From contig WIUZ02000006.1 of NCBI GenBank assembly GCA_015956445.1, positions 1,488,001-1,552,000 on the forward strand: a DNA stretch of 64,000 bases, in the 5' to 3' direction. Made by a program: the position numbers and the translations under genes. Of the stretch, positions 34,270 to 44,876 are shown in pieces. The notes under the pieces were generated by a model, which saw only the letters and a program-made list of their open reading frames with translations, was not told the DNA's origin and searched no databases. Origin of the DNA: Thelephora terrestris. Its lineage: Eukaryota > Basidiomycota > Agaricomycetes > Thelephorales > Thelephoraceae. Position 1 is the first letter of the stretch, and every line of letters starts with the position of its first letter.

Positions 34270-35832
34270 ATGGCCCACTACGAACTAAACTTCACTGTCC
34301 CCTCCACCAGGAGTCGCATAGCATTCATCGAGTTCTCCCCATGTGGTAGATTCCTTGCGGTCGGAGAACATCAATCCTGGCTACACATCCTTGACAGATG
34401 CACCGGATTTCACTCCGTTCTTTCAGCTTTTACGCCTACTGGACCCACAGCTCTTGTTTGGGAAACTTCTGGGGCGTTCTACGTTGGGTTGAGTGATGGA
34501 TGCTTCATCCATTACCAGATTGATCTCGAGGGTAAGAAACTGGTGGAAGGCGTCAAGAACAATCTGTTCTGCGGGTCATTCCCTATAACTGCGATGGCCT
34601 TGGACGCAGAGTCCAAGACACTTGCGTTATCTGTGGGTCCGAATGTCTTTGCGTTTCGGAGGATCTGGGACACAAGTGCGCTTTGTTCGTTGATAGATTG
34701 GAGCAGTGAACTCATATTTCTCAAGGTGGTTTTCGCTTCATTGCCAATGTATCAAGCCGGTTCAATTTCGCAAGTGACCCAGGGAGGCCGGTTCCTCCAT
34801 TTCCGAGGACCATTTCTTTCACCCCCGACAACACTCTCGTTGTCACGTTTTGCCGTCAGAAGATTGCGTGAGCCACACGATCCCATACCCAAGACCCAAC
34901 CTCACTTCCTTTGCCGATAGGTCAATCGCGCTCGAGTTTGATGACGATTCAGGTCTACGTACTTCGTTCCAAACAGCGACAGTGTCGGTGCACCTTTCTG
35001 CTCGCCGATCTTTGACTAACACTAACATGGTAAATCACGTAGCGATTACTCCGGACTACCTCTATTGAAGGCTATCGCATCTGCAAGTGAACAAGAGATC
35101 CATAAACTCAACCGTTGCAGGATCTACGGCAGTGAGCCTCAACCGGACGGCGAAGAATCCCAATTCCTCCTCATCAATGGGGGTGCAGCGACACTATCCT
35201 GCGTTGCGCCCGGTGTGGCAATAATCAAGGACCTCGTCACTCAGCGCAAGATCCAGGAGTTGAAGCACACAGGTACTTATTTTGGTTTAAATCTTGTGTG
35301 GCAAATTTAATGCGTCCACCAGTAATTTCCGGCAACTGTGTCCCCGTGATGGTATGTGCCGGTTTTGCTTGAAGATTCAATATACTCACCATTCACTTAC
35401 ATGCGAAGGCCCACCATGCTTCAAACAACCAGTACAGCATTGTAACAGCGGATCGTGTCGCGATCAAGGTTTGGACCGCACGACGAGCACCCCATCCCCA
35501 GGGTGAGGTGAGTGGCAGTTTTTTCAGCAGGGGACTCAAATACTGATCAATTGGCCAGCCGCGCCATGGATTCCTGACACGAAAGTGTTGGGTAATTGTC
35601 ACCCTGCTTGTAGCATCGGTTATCATATTGCAGAGGCAAATTGGAAGAATCCCCGATGTAGGCGAGGTAATCCCGACGCATTGATATTGACGTGACGTGC
35701 TAACCTACGTCCCAGATCTTGACCTTTTCCTCTCGAATCACGCTGGCGTTCATGCAACTATGCATCCGATTCGGATCTGTTGTTCTCTATGCCGCTGAAG
35801 ATGTCGTGTCGGGTTTGGCCGGCAGTCTGTAG
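34270..35832 (+). CDS. WD40-like protein with C-terminal membrane segment, paralogue of 32153-33598
   Basis: ATG at 34270 follows a TATA-like CATAAAAGAG near 34200. The start MAHYELNFTVPSTRSRIAFI with FSPCGRFLAVGEHQSWLHIL aligns with the upstream gene. Further blades include ALVWETSGAFYVGLSDG and ITAMALDAESKTLALSVG. Several short introns are needed. Near 35.58 kb one frame gives a membrane helix (CWVIVTLLVASVIILQ). The frame ends SGLAGSL at 35832. The exact exon set after 34.85 kb is uncertain and the gene may be decayed. The two genes are probably a tandem duplicate pair of a basidiomycete WD40 family. Confidence 0.55.
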
Positions 35833-36221
35833 CGATCTGACGCGAGGGTTTGAGAGTCTGCGTCTCGCTTGCACCCTTTGGTTTCATACTTGTGAAGGCA
35901 CGTAGCTCAATGCCGATTCTATGTACACAACCTGTTCTTCTTTATACGCCGCTGGACCCACGCAATTGCATCAGTTTCTTTCTCATCGCGCCATCTGGGT
36001 CAAATATCATTCTGAAATACGTGTGATCAAGGGTTTGCCGGCCATCGCGTCAGCCGGAGGAGCGATTGTGGGAACTTGATGGGACCCCCTGGTTCCGAAG
36101 AGGGATCCGGGTGTTCAACGTTCAAGGTCTCGATGTATGCGTCGTCAACGCTTCCGACACATCGCTATCGATGCGATTCTTCTTTAGAACCTCAGAAATA
36201 ACCTGTGTTTGTAGTGCTTTC

Positions 36222-36790
36222 ACTCAATACATGTTATTCACGGTTTTCGGCGGCCATCATGTGCGTGGGAATATCGCTGGACCTTCGATTTGATGGAAAT
36301 TTGGACGACGAACTTCGTTGTTCCCCTCATCCTCCCCCATCGGCGCAGAACGGCGTCATAAAACATGGACGCCTCGCTTTCTCTCACTCTTCAACAGTGT
36401 TTCGTGATGGCCGATTTGCTGCCATCCTCGACTGGGGCAACTCTGCAACCCCCTCTCCCTTCAACTCCTCGGTTTCCAAATCTCGTCTCCTTGGCTCGTA
36501 TCCCCTTGCGTCGTATTTTCCAACCTCTCAATCACATGCCTTTCGTCCCTTTTGCCATTCACGGCCACTGGTGCCGCCCCGAACAACCCCGGCCCTGAGA
36601 ATCCACGATTGGAAAGAAGTCAGGCAAGGATGGAGGAGCAGACGGTCTTCCTCTAGACAGTAAGTATGTATCTCTGGCACTCTCTTCTCTTCCAGCCTTA
36701 TCTAATGCGTGCCTATTGGATGATAGGGACACCGACGACGAGTTCAAAACAATCATCCCCTTTCCTATCGTCCACTGTTTGCACTTCCTC
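36222..36790 (+). repeat. Direct repeat R1
   Basis: About 570 bp that recur in the same orientation at 40405-40980 with roughly 90% identity by eye. It starts AATACATGTTATT and ends near CTATCGTCCACTGTTT. The repeat contains the 5' region of the gene that follows, including a GT-AG intron whose flanks read GLPLD/RDTDDEFKTII. R1 and R2 bracket the DUF2415 and cullin remnants, so they look like ends of a tandem segmental duplication. Confidence 0.75.
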
Positions 36791-39335
36791 ATCCATCCGC
36801 TTTCACCCCACGTCTCATAGTCCGTGTTCAGTACCGTCCATCTGGCCCCATAGGATTGTCGCCAGTCTCACCGTGCTTAGACACCGCGCTTAGACTCCCC
36901 TTCGACCTGCTCATCGCTTCACCTCATCCAACTCCAACGCTTCTTCCTTCCGAGTCAGCTACGTCTCGTAAGGAACTCACTGCCGTCTTCGCGAGCAAGA
37001 GGAAGCGCTCTTCGTTGGAATCCGATAACGAGGAAGACACCCTCGCTGCTCTGGAATAAGTTCGAGGAACATGTAAAAAAGGCTGGTCGTGCTCAAGTCA
37101 GTCTCGATCAATCCACCTTGCGTCGTCTCCCAACCACCGTAAACCCACCTCCCCCCTCCGACTATTTCTGCAGCCTTGGCAAGCCAACCCACCCTCGACT
37201 TCCATATCTCCCATTTCAAGAGCTCCATCGCCTCCTCCAGGCCCCCGTTGAACCTCTCCAAGGTCAGTTGCGCTCTTCTGTCCGACAGATATCCTTGGGT
37301 ACAACTAGCGTCGCCCTGTCGCTTCCCCGTCTTCCTCGTTCCCGGCAACCAGTGAACTCACAGCCAGCTACAGATCTACGAAACTTTCGAGAGCGACCAG
37401 TATTAACGGATCGATCCTACACCTATATGCTCTCCGACCAACCATGGCTGTCCAAAGGCCATCTCTACTCTCACCTCCCACCCCCACATCTTCGGTTTCT
37501 ACAGAAATCACGACTGGTCATGTGTACGTTGCCCTCACCTTCCTCTGCAATCGCCTTCCGCTCACGTCGATGTTCTCCGCATCCATCAAGTCAACTCCGA
37601 GATTTACTTATTTGCCCTCACGAACGTGGCGTAGTGAATTATGTGCAAGGCCGTTCAATATTAGAGCAGAATCTTTTCCGTTCGGGCTCGAAGCGAGCGA
37701 TCGCGAACCTCCCGTTCACCCCAAACACCCTCTCATCGTTGCGCCTCCCCGACTCCACAACGACACTCCTTGCAGCGGGTGGACAAGATGCAGAACTCCA
37801 CTTATCTCTACACTCTTTGTCCCCATCCTCATCCACTTCTTCGTCGCCTCCCCATCACCGGTCCTCTCGCCCGTACCAAACTCAACTTCAAGGCTCCATT
37901 AACAATTCCGTTATGTTGACTTCGCTGAGCCTGACCAAGGTTAACACGCCAGCAGCGTCGAACCGAGAGTTGCAGTCAGCAACAACGATTGTTCAGTCAA
38001 ATTCTTCGAGGTAAACATCCGATCGTCGGACAGCTCCCCTGCGGCTTCCAGGTTAAAGGACCTTGGAGTTCTGCGGATAGACGTTCCCGTGAACCACTGT
38101 GAGTCACTTTCCAAATATGCGACCGGCTGCATCTCATAACGATCCATCAGCGTCTGTATCTCCTGATGGCCGAACCCTTTTGTCAGTTGGCGATTCACCG
38201 CAAGTGTACCTCCACCACATACCCGGCTTCTCCCATCTCTCTTTCGAATCAATTGCGAAGTACTCGCTTGTACCATATACGCCATCGGTTTTCACCCATC
38301 AATACTACTCTCCCCAGTACCCTCAGCCCTCCCTACCTGCCTCGTTTTCGACATTGTATTCGGATGGAATGAAGTTTGCCGTGGCAAGTCAAGAAGGCGT
38401 AGCGGTTATTTGGGATGTTCGCAGTTCAAAGCCACTCAAGGTCCTCGAAACTGATTGCACGCGGGGGAAGGAAAGAAGGGCTACAGGGGAGGCTAGTGGA
38501 TACATGTATGAGGAAGACCTCTGGGATTGGAGTCGAGGCGGATCACGGGCACCGGGATGGGGTATTCGAAGCATCAAGTTCTCTCCTGAAGGTGCTGATG
38601 GCAAGGAAGTACTTGTTTTCACTGAGGTGAGTTTCTTCCACTCTCTCGTTCTCTACCTGATCCGCTGACAATGGAACCTTGCAGCACACATCTCTGCTGC
38701 ATTTTATCGACGCCTGGACGTTTGAAACTGAACAGATAGTCCGGGTACCCGATCCGACCATAAGTTGACTCCGGAATTCCAGTAGACCTGGCCATCGGTC
38801 CACCAGATCTGAGTCTGCCATCCCAGCCCTTCCTACGACCAACTCTATGGGCTTGCATCTTATGGACGGGCCCTTTACTTCTGACGAAGAGTTGGACGAT
38901 GGTGGTGTGGTTGTCGTTCCTAGGCTGGGGTCTACCAGGGAAGAAGAGGACATTAGTAGGCTCCTACGCAGGCACGGTTTGCGCACGACCCGAACGAGAC
39001 TCAGGCCCGCGCGTAGACGGTCGGAGTCACACCAAGACGGAGATGGGGACATGGAAATGACCGATGTGGACGAACAAGGAGATTGGGGAGATGGCATGGA
39101 AGTTGATGAGTTGGACACGGAGTGCCTGAGCTCTGCTGCTGGATCGAGGGCTGCATCGCCGACTTACACTCCTCCATCACACACCTTCTCATCCCCCTCA
39201 CTTACCACCCCGACCCTATCCCCCGGACCACCATACGTTGGGCCAACCACGAGGAATGCGGACGATAAACCCAGTCACGACCAGCTCTATGACGACCCTG
39301 CGTGCCCTTGCGAATGCAAGCCGGGCGAGTTTGGC
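36728..39335 (+). pseudogene. DUF2415-type WD40 protein, decayed
   Basis: Recognisable blocks include RKELTAVFASKRKRSSLESD, HVKKAGRAQVSLDQSTLRRL, LICPHERGVVNYVQGRSI, TTTLLAAGGQDAELHLSLH, SVSPDGRTLLSVGDS and FAVASQEGVAVIWDVRSSK. A final HTSLLHFIDAWTFETEQIV block follows a short intron (about 38626-38684). The last two blocks match the WD40/DUF2415 family of fungal proteins of unknown function. The gene is broken in at least two places: a one-base shift near 37050 (between EEDTLAAL and WNKFEEH) and a stop at 38765-38767 soon after IVRVPDPTIS. An acidic tail follows to about 39.24 kb, where the frame runs into a cullin segment. The 5' end is unclear. Confidence 0.65.
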
Positions 39336-39339
39336 TGCA

Positions 39340-39961
39340 GTCTTGAGGCTCGTTGGCGAGGGCGGCACCGCTACGGAAGTTGATCCCAAGGCTTACGTGG
39401 ACGCATTGCTTGAGGTCCATCGCAAGAGCTCAGAGACGGTCAAGAGGAGCTTCAAAGGCGAGGCCGGTTTTGTCGCTAGTCTGGACAAGGCCTGCAGAGA
39501 TTTTGTCAACAAGAACGCCGCTACTGGCACTTCGAGTACCAAATCTCCTGAATTGTTGGCTAAGCACACGGATGCTTTGTTGAGGAAGAACAACAAGATG
39601 GCTGAGGAAGAGGATCTCGAGAGCGCCTTGAACCGAGTGGTGCGTACCTTCTCTGGCTACCTTTGCGGAACACGACCCGATCTGCTTTTCAGATGGTATG
39701 ATGGTATCATTCAAGTACCTCGAGGACAAGGACGTCTTCCAGACATTTTACACCACTAAACCCTCCAAGCGCCTTATCCACGGAGTGTTGGCATCGGACG
39801 AGGCTGAAGCAAGCATGATCTTGAAACTGAAGGAGGCGTGCGGTTTCGAATACACGAACAAGCTCCAACGCATGTTCACGGGTGCGTGGTCAGAGTATGG
39901 CCGATGGATTGACATTGACGCTTTCCATTCTTCACTCTAGATATGAGCCTGAGCAAAGACA
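39340..39961 (+). pseudogene. CUL1-like: Cullin-1 fragment
   Basis: The residues VDPKAYVDALLEVHRKSSET, GEAGFVASLDKACRDFVN, LLAKHTDALLRKNNK and [15 protein letters not shown] are diagnostic of the middle of cullin-1, the scaffold of SCF ubiquitin ligases. The match ends in MFT/DMSLSKD. Introns are kept (39640-39692 and 39882-39940), so this is a genomic copy, not a retrocopy. Both ends of the gene are missing. An 8-bp near-duplication (ATGGTATG/ATGGTATC) right after the first acceptor breaks the frame. The piece is abutted directly to the DUF2415 remnant, giving a chimeric junction near 39340. Confidence 0.8.
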
Positions 39962-40404
39962 AACGAGCTGTCCGCCATCGAAGCCAAACGACGACAGAAT
40001 ACCCTAACGGCGCGGCGCAGCAGGAAGCGCAAGCTCGAACATCAACACGACTCAGAGACCACTAGAGAACGAACGTGCCGAAAGTGACGCTGGAAGCAGA
40101 TGGCGTTGGCGTTCGAGGCGATTTCGAGCAGCGGAATTTGCATCTCTCCAGATTTTGCGATTTAACTTGGATCCGTCTCTTCCCGAATCCTTGTTGTTTC
40201 TTCCCTGTTCTCGGACTCTCGAACGAGGTTTTCATAACCCGTGGACTCAATTTCTTCCTGTTTTTTTTAGTCTATATGCCTCCCCGCGTCAGTAACCCTC
40301 TTCCCCGTTTGTATTCTCTCTGCTCTGGTGTCGTTTAAATCTTCCTGTACACCTTCTTCTCCCAAGACTTCTTTCCTCATCTCTCTGACCAGTCGATACC
40401 ATTT
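39962..40404. other. Spacer with no recognised gene
   Basis: After the cullin match ends the frame soon closes. I see no gene, repeat or RNA structure here, only some pyrimidine-rich runs near 40.26 and 40.3 kb. Confidence 0.4.
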
Positions 40405-40980
40405 AATACATGTTATTTTGATGTTATTCTCGGTTTTCGGCAGCCATCATGTGCGTGGGAATATTGCTGGACCTTCGATTCGATGAAAATTTGAACGACG
40501 AACTTCGTCGTTCCCCTCATCCTCCTCCATCGGCGCAGAACGGCATTGTAAAACATGGACGTCTCGCTTTCTCTCACTCTTCAACAGTGTTTCGTGATGG
40601 CCGATTTGCTGTCACTCTCGACTGGGGCAACTCTGCAACCCCCCTCTCCCTTCGACTCCTCGGTTTCCAAAGCTCGTTTCCTTGGCTCGTATTCCCTTGC
40701 GTCGTATTTTCCAACCTCTCAATTACATGCCTTTCGTCCCTTTTGCCATTCACGGCCACTGGTGCAGCCCCGAACAACTCCAACCCTGAGAATCTACGAT
40801 CGGAAAGAAGTCAGGAAAGCTGGAGGAGCAGACGGTCTTCCTCTAGACAGTAAGTATCCTGGCACTCCCTTCCAGCTTTATCTAATGTGTGCCTATTGAA
40901 TGATAGGGATATCGACGTCGAATTCTAAACAATCGTCTGCATTCTCGTCTCATTCCCTCACCTATCGTCCACTGTTTTGC
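40405..40980 (+). repeat. Direct repeat R2
   Basis: Second copy of R1 (36222-36790), about 4.2 kb downstream. It has small length differences, including extra bases near its start and in the intron. It ends at the border of the large palindrome, so the second copy of the duplicated locus is cut off after its 5' part. Confidence 0.75.
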
Positions 40981-42113
40981 AGTAGTACTTATTAAAATGA
41001 TTAAGACTTTGTGACGTTTTGTCTTAAAAGTGAATGATTTTTCTCATGAGTTCCTCAATGCCCCCAAGGGGGCAAATTTTACTCATAGAGTATTAATCAA
41101 AATTATGGGGGGGACTAGGACCCAGCTGACCGGGCACTGGTGTTCCCAATTAGGCAGGTGCCGATGGTGTGGATGACCCGGGAGAGTGGATCGCTTATAT
41201 AATGAAAAATAGACTGTGGGAATTTCCGATCAAAATTTTCCCAAAAGGGAAATTTTGATGGCTGATATAAGCAGGTCATGTGACTGGAAGAAGTGGGTTT
41301 TGGTTATGTAAGCAGGTCATGTGATCGACCAAAAAAGGAAAGTTTTGATGGCTTACATAAGCGTCTCAAAAATGATTTTGGCATTGAATTTCCTTTTTGG
41401 AAAATTTTGATGGCTGACATAAGCGGGTCATGTGACTGGAAAAAGTGGGTGTTGATTATGTAATCAGGTCATGTGACCGACCAAAAAAGGAAAGTTTTGA
41501 TGGCTTACATAAGTGTCTCAAAAATGCGTTTGAAGGGGTTTTTCCTAAAAAGGAATTTCCTTTTTAGGAAATATTTGATGGATTACCAAAAAAGGAAATT
41601 TTGATGGCTTACATAAGCGACTCAAAAATGATTTTGACAAAAAATCCCAAAAAGGAAATTTTGATGGCTTACATAAGCAACTCAGAAATGATTTTGGCAA
41701 AAATTACCAAAAAAGGAATTTTCCTAAAAAGGAAATTATGCGCTAGAAAATTCGGAAAAATGCCAGAAAAATCCTAAAAAATACCGAAAAAATTCCCACA
41801 GGTCTAGAAAGTGCCCAAAATGGTAAATCAATTCCAGGAATATCCAAAAAATTGTTTTTCTGGCTGGAAAAATCAGGAAAAAATCCGAAAAAATTCCCAA
41901 AAATTCCAGAATATAGATAAATATTTTACCAATTTTTTTAATTTTTTTTGGTCCATTGAATAGCCCATAATTCCAATATTAATGTATTTTTTGCCCAAAA
42001 AATTCATAAAAATTCCAAAAAATAAAAATAAAAATAGGAAAATACAAATATATCTATAACATTCATTACACCATGAAGTAAAGACCAGTTTGTGGTCATA
42101 AACCAGCCCTAAA

Positions 42114-42330
42114 CCTAGTCCTGGACCTAACCTAACCTAAGCTAGCCTAACCCTAACCCTAACCCTAACCTAGACCTAAACCTACACCTAACCTAACCTA
42201 AACCTAACCTAACCTAAACCTAACCTAACCCCAAACCTAACCTGCTCTAAACCCAGCCTGCCCTAAACCTAACCTAGCACCAAACCTAAACCTAAACCTA
42301 AACCTAAACCTAACCTGCCCTAAACCTAAC
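42114..42330 (-). repeat. Telomere-like CCTAA repeat block, left arm
   Basis: Irregular CCTAACC, CCTAAACC and CCTAGCC units, with CCCTAACCCTAACCC in the middle. The mirror block lies at about 43410-43625 as TTAGG on the plus strand. The block is mostly degenerate, so it is not a fresh telomere tract. Confidence 0.75.
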
Positions 42331-43409
42331 TCTGACCTGGCCTAGTTCGGTCTTATCTTATCTTATCTTATCTATCTTATCCTGTCCTACCTACCCTAGA
42401 CCAAACCTAACCTGACATAGCCAACTTAACCTAGTCCACCACAGATCACCCAACCTAACCTAAAGTGGTCCACCTGACCCAGACTGATGCAGCTTGAGTT
42501 TATCTCTTCTAATCAGCTGTTATCTTATCTGGCCTTAATCTAAATACCCTAGCTAACCAACATTTAACCCAACCTCACCTGGCTCACCAGCAAGTAAATG
42601 TGCTACAGGAACACACCCTGAGCTGCACTATCCCATATCCTGTATCCAACTGTCACTCAAACACAAGAATTGTGGTGGACCTACAAGTTAGTGGACCCAT
42701 AAGCCCACAGACCCACAAGCATAGGCTGCTCACTCAGCGGAGACATTTGTTATCCAACCTCACCCACGTACCACCCTCACCCTGGATTCTGTGCCAGACC
42801 ACAACTTCACCACGGCTCAAGTTCAACCACCTGGCTAAACCCATGTACAATCAGGTCTACAAATCCATGGATCCATAATCAACAGTCTATCAACCTGACT
42901 TGCAGGTTCGGCCAGGTGGTTGAACTTGGGCCGTGGTGAAGTTGTGGTCTGGCACAGAATCCAGGGTGAGGGTGGTACGTGGGTGAGGTTGGATAACAAA
43001 TGTCTCCGCTGAGTGAGCAGCCTATGCTTGTGGGTCTGTGGGCTTATGGGTCCACTAACTTGTAGGTCCACCACAATTCTTGTGTTTGAGTGACAGTTGG
43101 ATACAGGATATGGGATAGTGCAGCTCAGGGTGTGTTCCTGTAGCACATTTACTTGCTGGTGAGCCAGGTGAGGTTGGGTTAAATGTTGGTTAGCTAGGGT
43201 ATTTAGATTAAGGCCAGATAAGATAACAGCTGATTAGAAGAGATAAACTCAAGCTGCATCAGTCTGGGTCAGGTGGACCACTTTAGGTTAGGTTGGGTGA
43301 TCTGTGGTGGACTAGGTTAAGTTGGCTATGTCAGGTTAGGTTTGGTCTAGGGTAGGTAGGACAGGATAAGATAGATAAGATAAGATAAGATAAGACCGAA
43401 CTAGGCCAG

Positions 43410-43625
43410 GTCAGAGTTAGGTTTAGGGCAGGTTAGGTTTAGGTTTAGGTTTAGGTTTAGGTTTGGTGCTAGGTTAGGTTTAGGGCAGGCTGGGTTTAGA
43501 GCAGGTTAGGTTTGGGGTTAGGTTAGGTTTAGGTTAGGTTAGGTTTAGGTTAGGTTAGGTGTAGGTTTAGGTCTAGGTTAGGGTTAGGGTTAGGGTTAGG
43601 CTAGCTTAGGTTAGGTTAGGTCCAG
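43410..43625 (+). repeat. Telomere-like TTAGG repeat block, right arm
   Basis: Inverted counterpart of 42114-42330, with a TTAGGGTTAGGGTTAGG core near 43580. The CCCTAA block lies to the left and the TTAGGG block to the right of the 1-kb centre. Each points outwards from the centre, as at the two ends of a linear molecule. Confidence 0.75.
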
Positions 43626-44613
43626 GACTAGGTTTAGGGCTGGTTTATGACCACAAACTGGTCTTTACTTCATGGTGTAATGAATGTTATAGATATATTT
43701 GTATTTTCCTATTTTTATTTTTATTTTTTGGAATTTTTATGAATTTTTTGGGCAAAAAATACATTAATATTGGAATTATGGGCTATTCAATGGACCAAAA
43801 AAAATTAAAAAAATTGGTAAAATATTTATCTATATTCTGGAATTTTTGGGAATTTTTTCGGATTTTTTCCTGATTTTTCCAGCCAGAAAAACAATTTTTT
43901 GGATATTCCTGGAATTGATTTACCATTTTGGGCACTTTCTAGACCTGTGGGAATTTTTTCGGTATTTTTTAGGATTTTTCTGGCATTTTTCCGAATTTTC
44001 TAGCGCATAATTTCCTTTTTAGGAAAATTCCTTTTTTGGTAATTTTTGCCAAAATCATTTCTGAGTTGCTTATGTAAGCCATCAAAATTTCCTTTTTGGG
44101 ATTTTTTGTCAAAATCATTTTTGAGTCGCTTATGTAAGCCATCAAAATTTCCTTTTTTGGTAATCCATCAAATATTTCCTAAAAAGGAAATTCCTTTTTA
44201 GGAAAAACCCCTTCAAACGCATTTTTGAGACACTTATGTAAGCCATCAAAACTTTCCTTTTTTGGTCGATCACATGACCTGCTTACATAACCAAAACCCA
44301 CTTCTTCCAGTCACATGACCTGCTTATATCAGCCATCAAAATTTCCCTTTTGGGAAAATTTTGATCGGAAATTCCCACAGTCTATTTTTCATTATATAAG
44401 CGATCCACTCTCCCGGGTCATCCACACCATCGGCACCTGCCTAATTGGGAACACCAGTGCCCGGTCAGCTGGGTCCTAGTCCCCCCCATAATTTTGATTA
44501 ATACTCTATGAGTAAAATTTGCCCCCTTGGGGGCATTGAGGAACTCATGAGAAAAATCATTCACTTTTAAGACAAAACGTCACAAAGTCTTAATCATTTT
44601 AATAAGTACTACT

Positions 44614-44876
44614 GGGGAAAAAGTGATTGCGGTGTCCTGCGCAGGTACACAACATGGAAACTTGGGATGTACTTAAGGTGAAATACATGATGGAAACCTC
44701 AGGGACACTGTGGGTGTCCTTGAAAATAACTGAGTCAGTAAACTGCAGGCACACAGGTAAGGAACATTTTGAATGGAATTGACATGACCCCAACAGGATT
44801 AGTGCAAGTAAATTATCCATTTCCTTGCAGTGTATTTGCAGTGTACCGGGCCGGAACACTAGACTTTGTCCCCAGT
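44614..44876. mobile_element. Palindromic-type CACTG element, subfamily 4, left-truncated
   Basis: The right end is CTTTGTCCCCAGTG. The left end, ACTGGGGAAAAAGTG, is nearly its inverse but lacks the first C, where it meets the large palindrome. It contains GCAGTGTATTTGCAGTGTAC, and also CTGAGTCAGTAAACTG, which is the motif of subfamily 1. It lies in the pol gene of element C. No target duplication can be read because the left flank is gone. Confidence 0.7.

Larger units (their letters stand above)
40981..44613. mobile_element. 3.6-kb near-perfect palindrome with telomere-like repeats
   Basis: The left arm (40981-42835) and right arm (42911-44613) are inverted copies around a loop of about 75 bp. 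The ends read AGTAGTACTTATT and AATAAGTACTACT. The left arm is about 150 bp longer because it holds an extra copy of a unit containing GGTCATGTGAC and TTTTGATGGCTTACATAAG. Each arm has AT-rich 'AAAAATTCC' filler, a block of degenerate CCTAACC/CCTAAACC repeats with three perfect CCCTAA units, and a CTTAT run. No open frame looks genuine. The family is not identified. A TA duplication (40986-40987 and 44607-44608) is possible but ambiguous because the palindrome extends past it. Confidence 0.8.

Noticed and set aside
42600-43146. Paired frames of about 90-100 codons in the large palindrome
   Set aside because: They are the same sequence read from both arms, with no upstream signals and no conserved features.
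42114-43625. Telomere fusion site
   Set aside because: A fusion of two chromosome ends gives TTAGGG followed by CCCTAA. Here CCCTAA precedes TTAGGG, and the blocks are mostly degenerate and lie within a longer palindrome.
40980-44614. hAT-type element with 8-bp duplication for the large palindrome
   Set aside because: The ends could be read as CAGTAGTAC...GTACTACTG, but the flanking 8 bp do not match.
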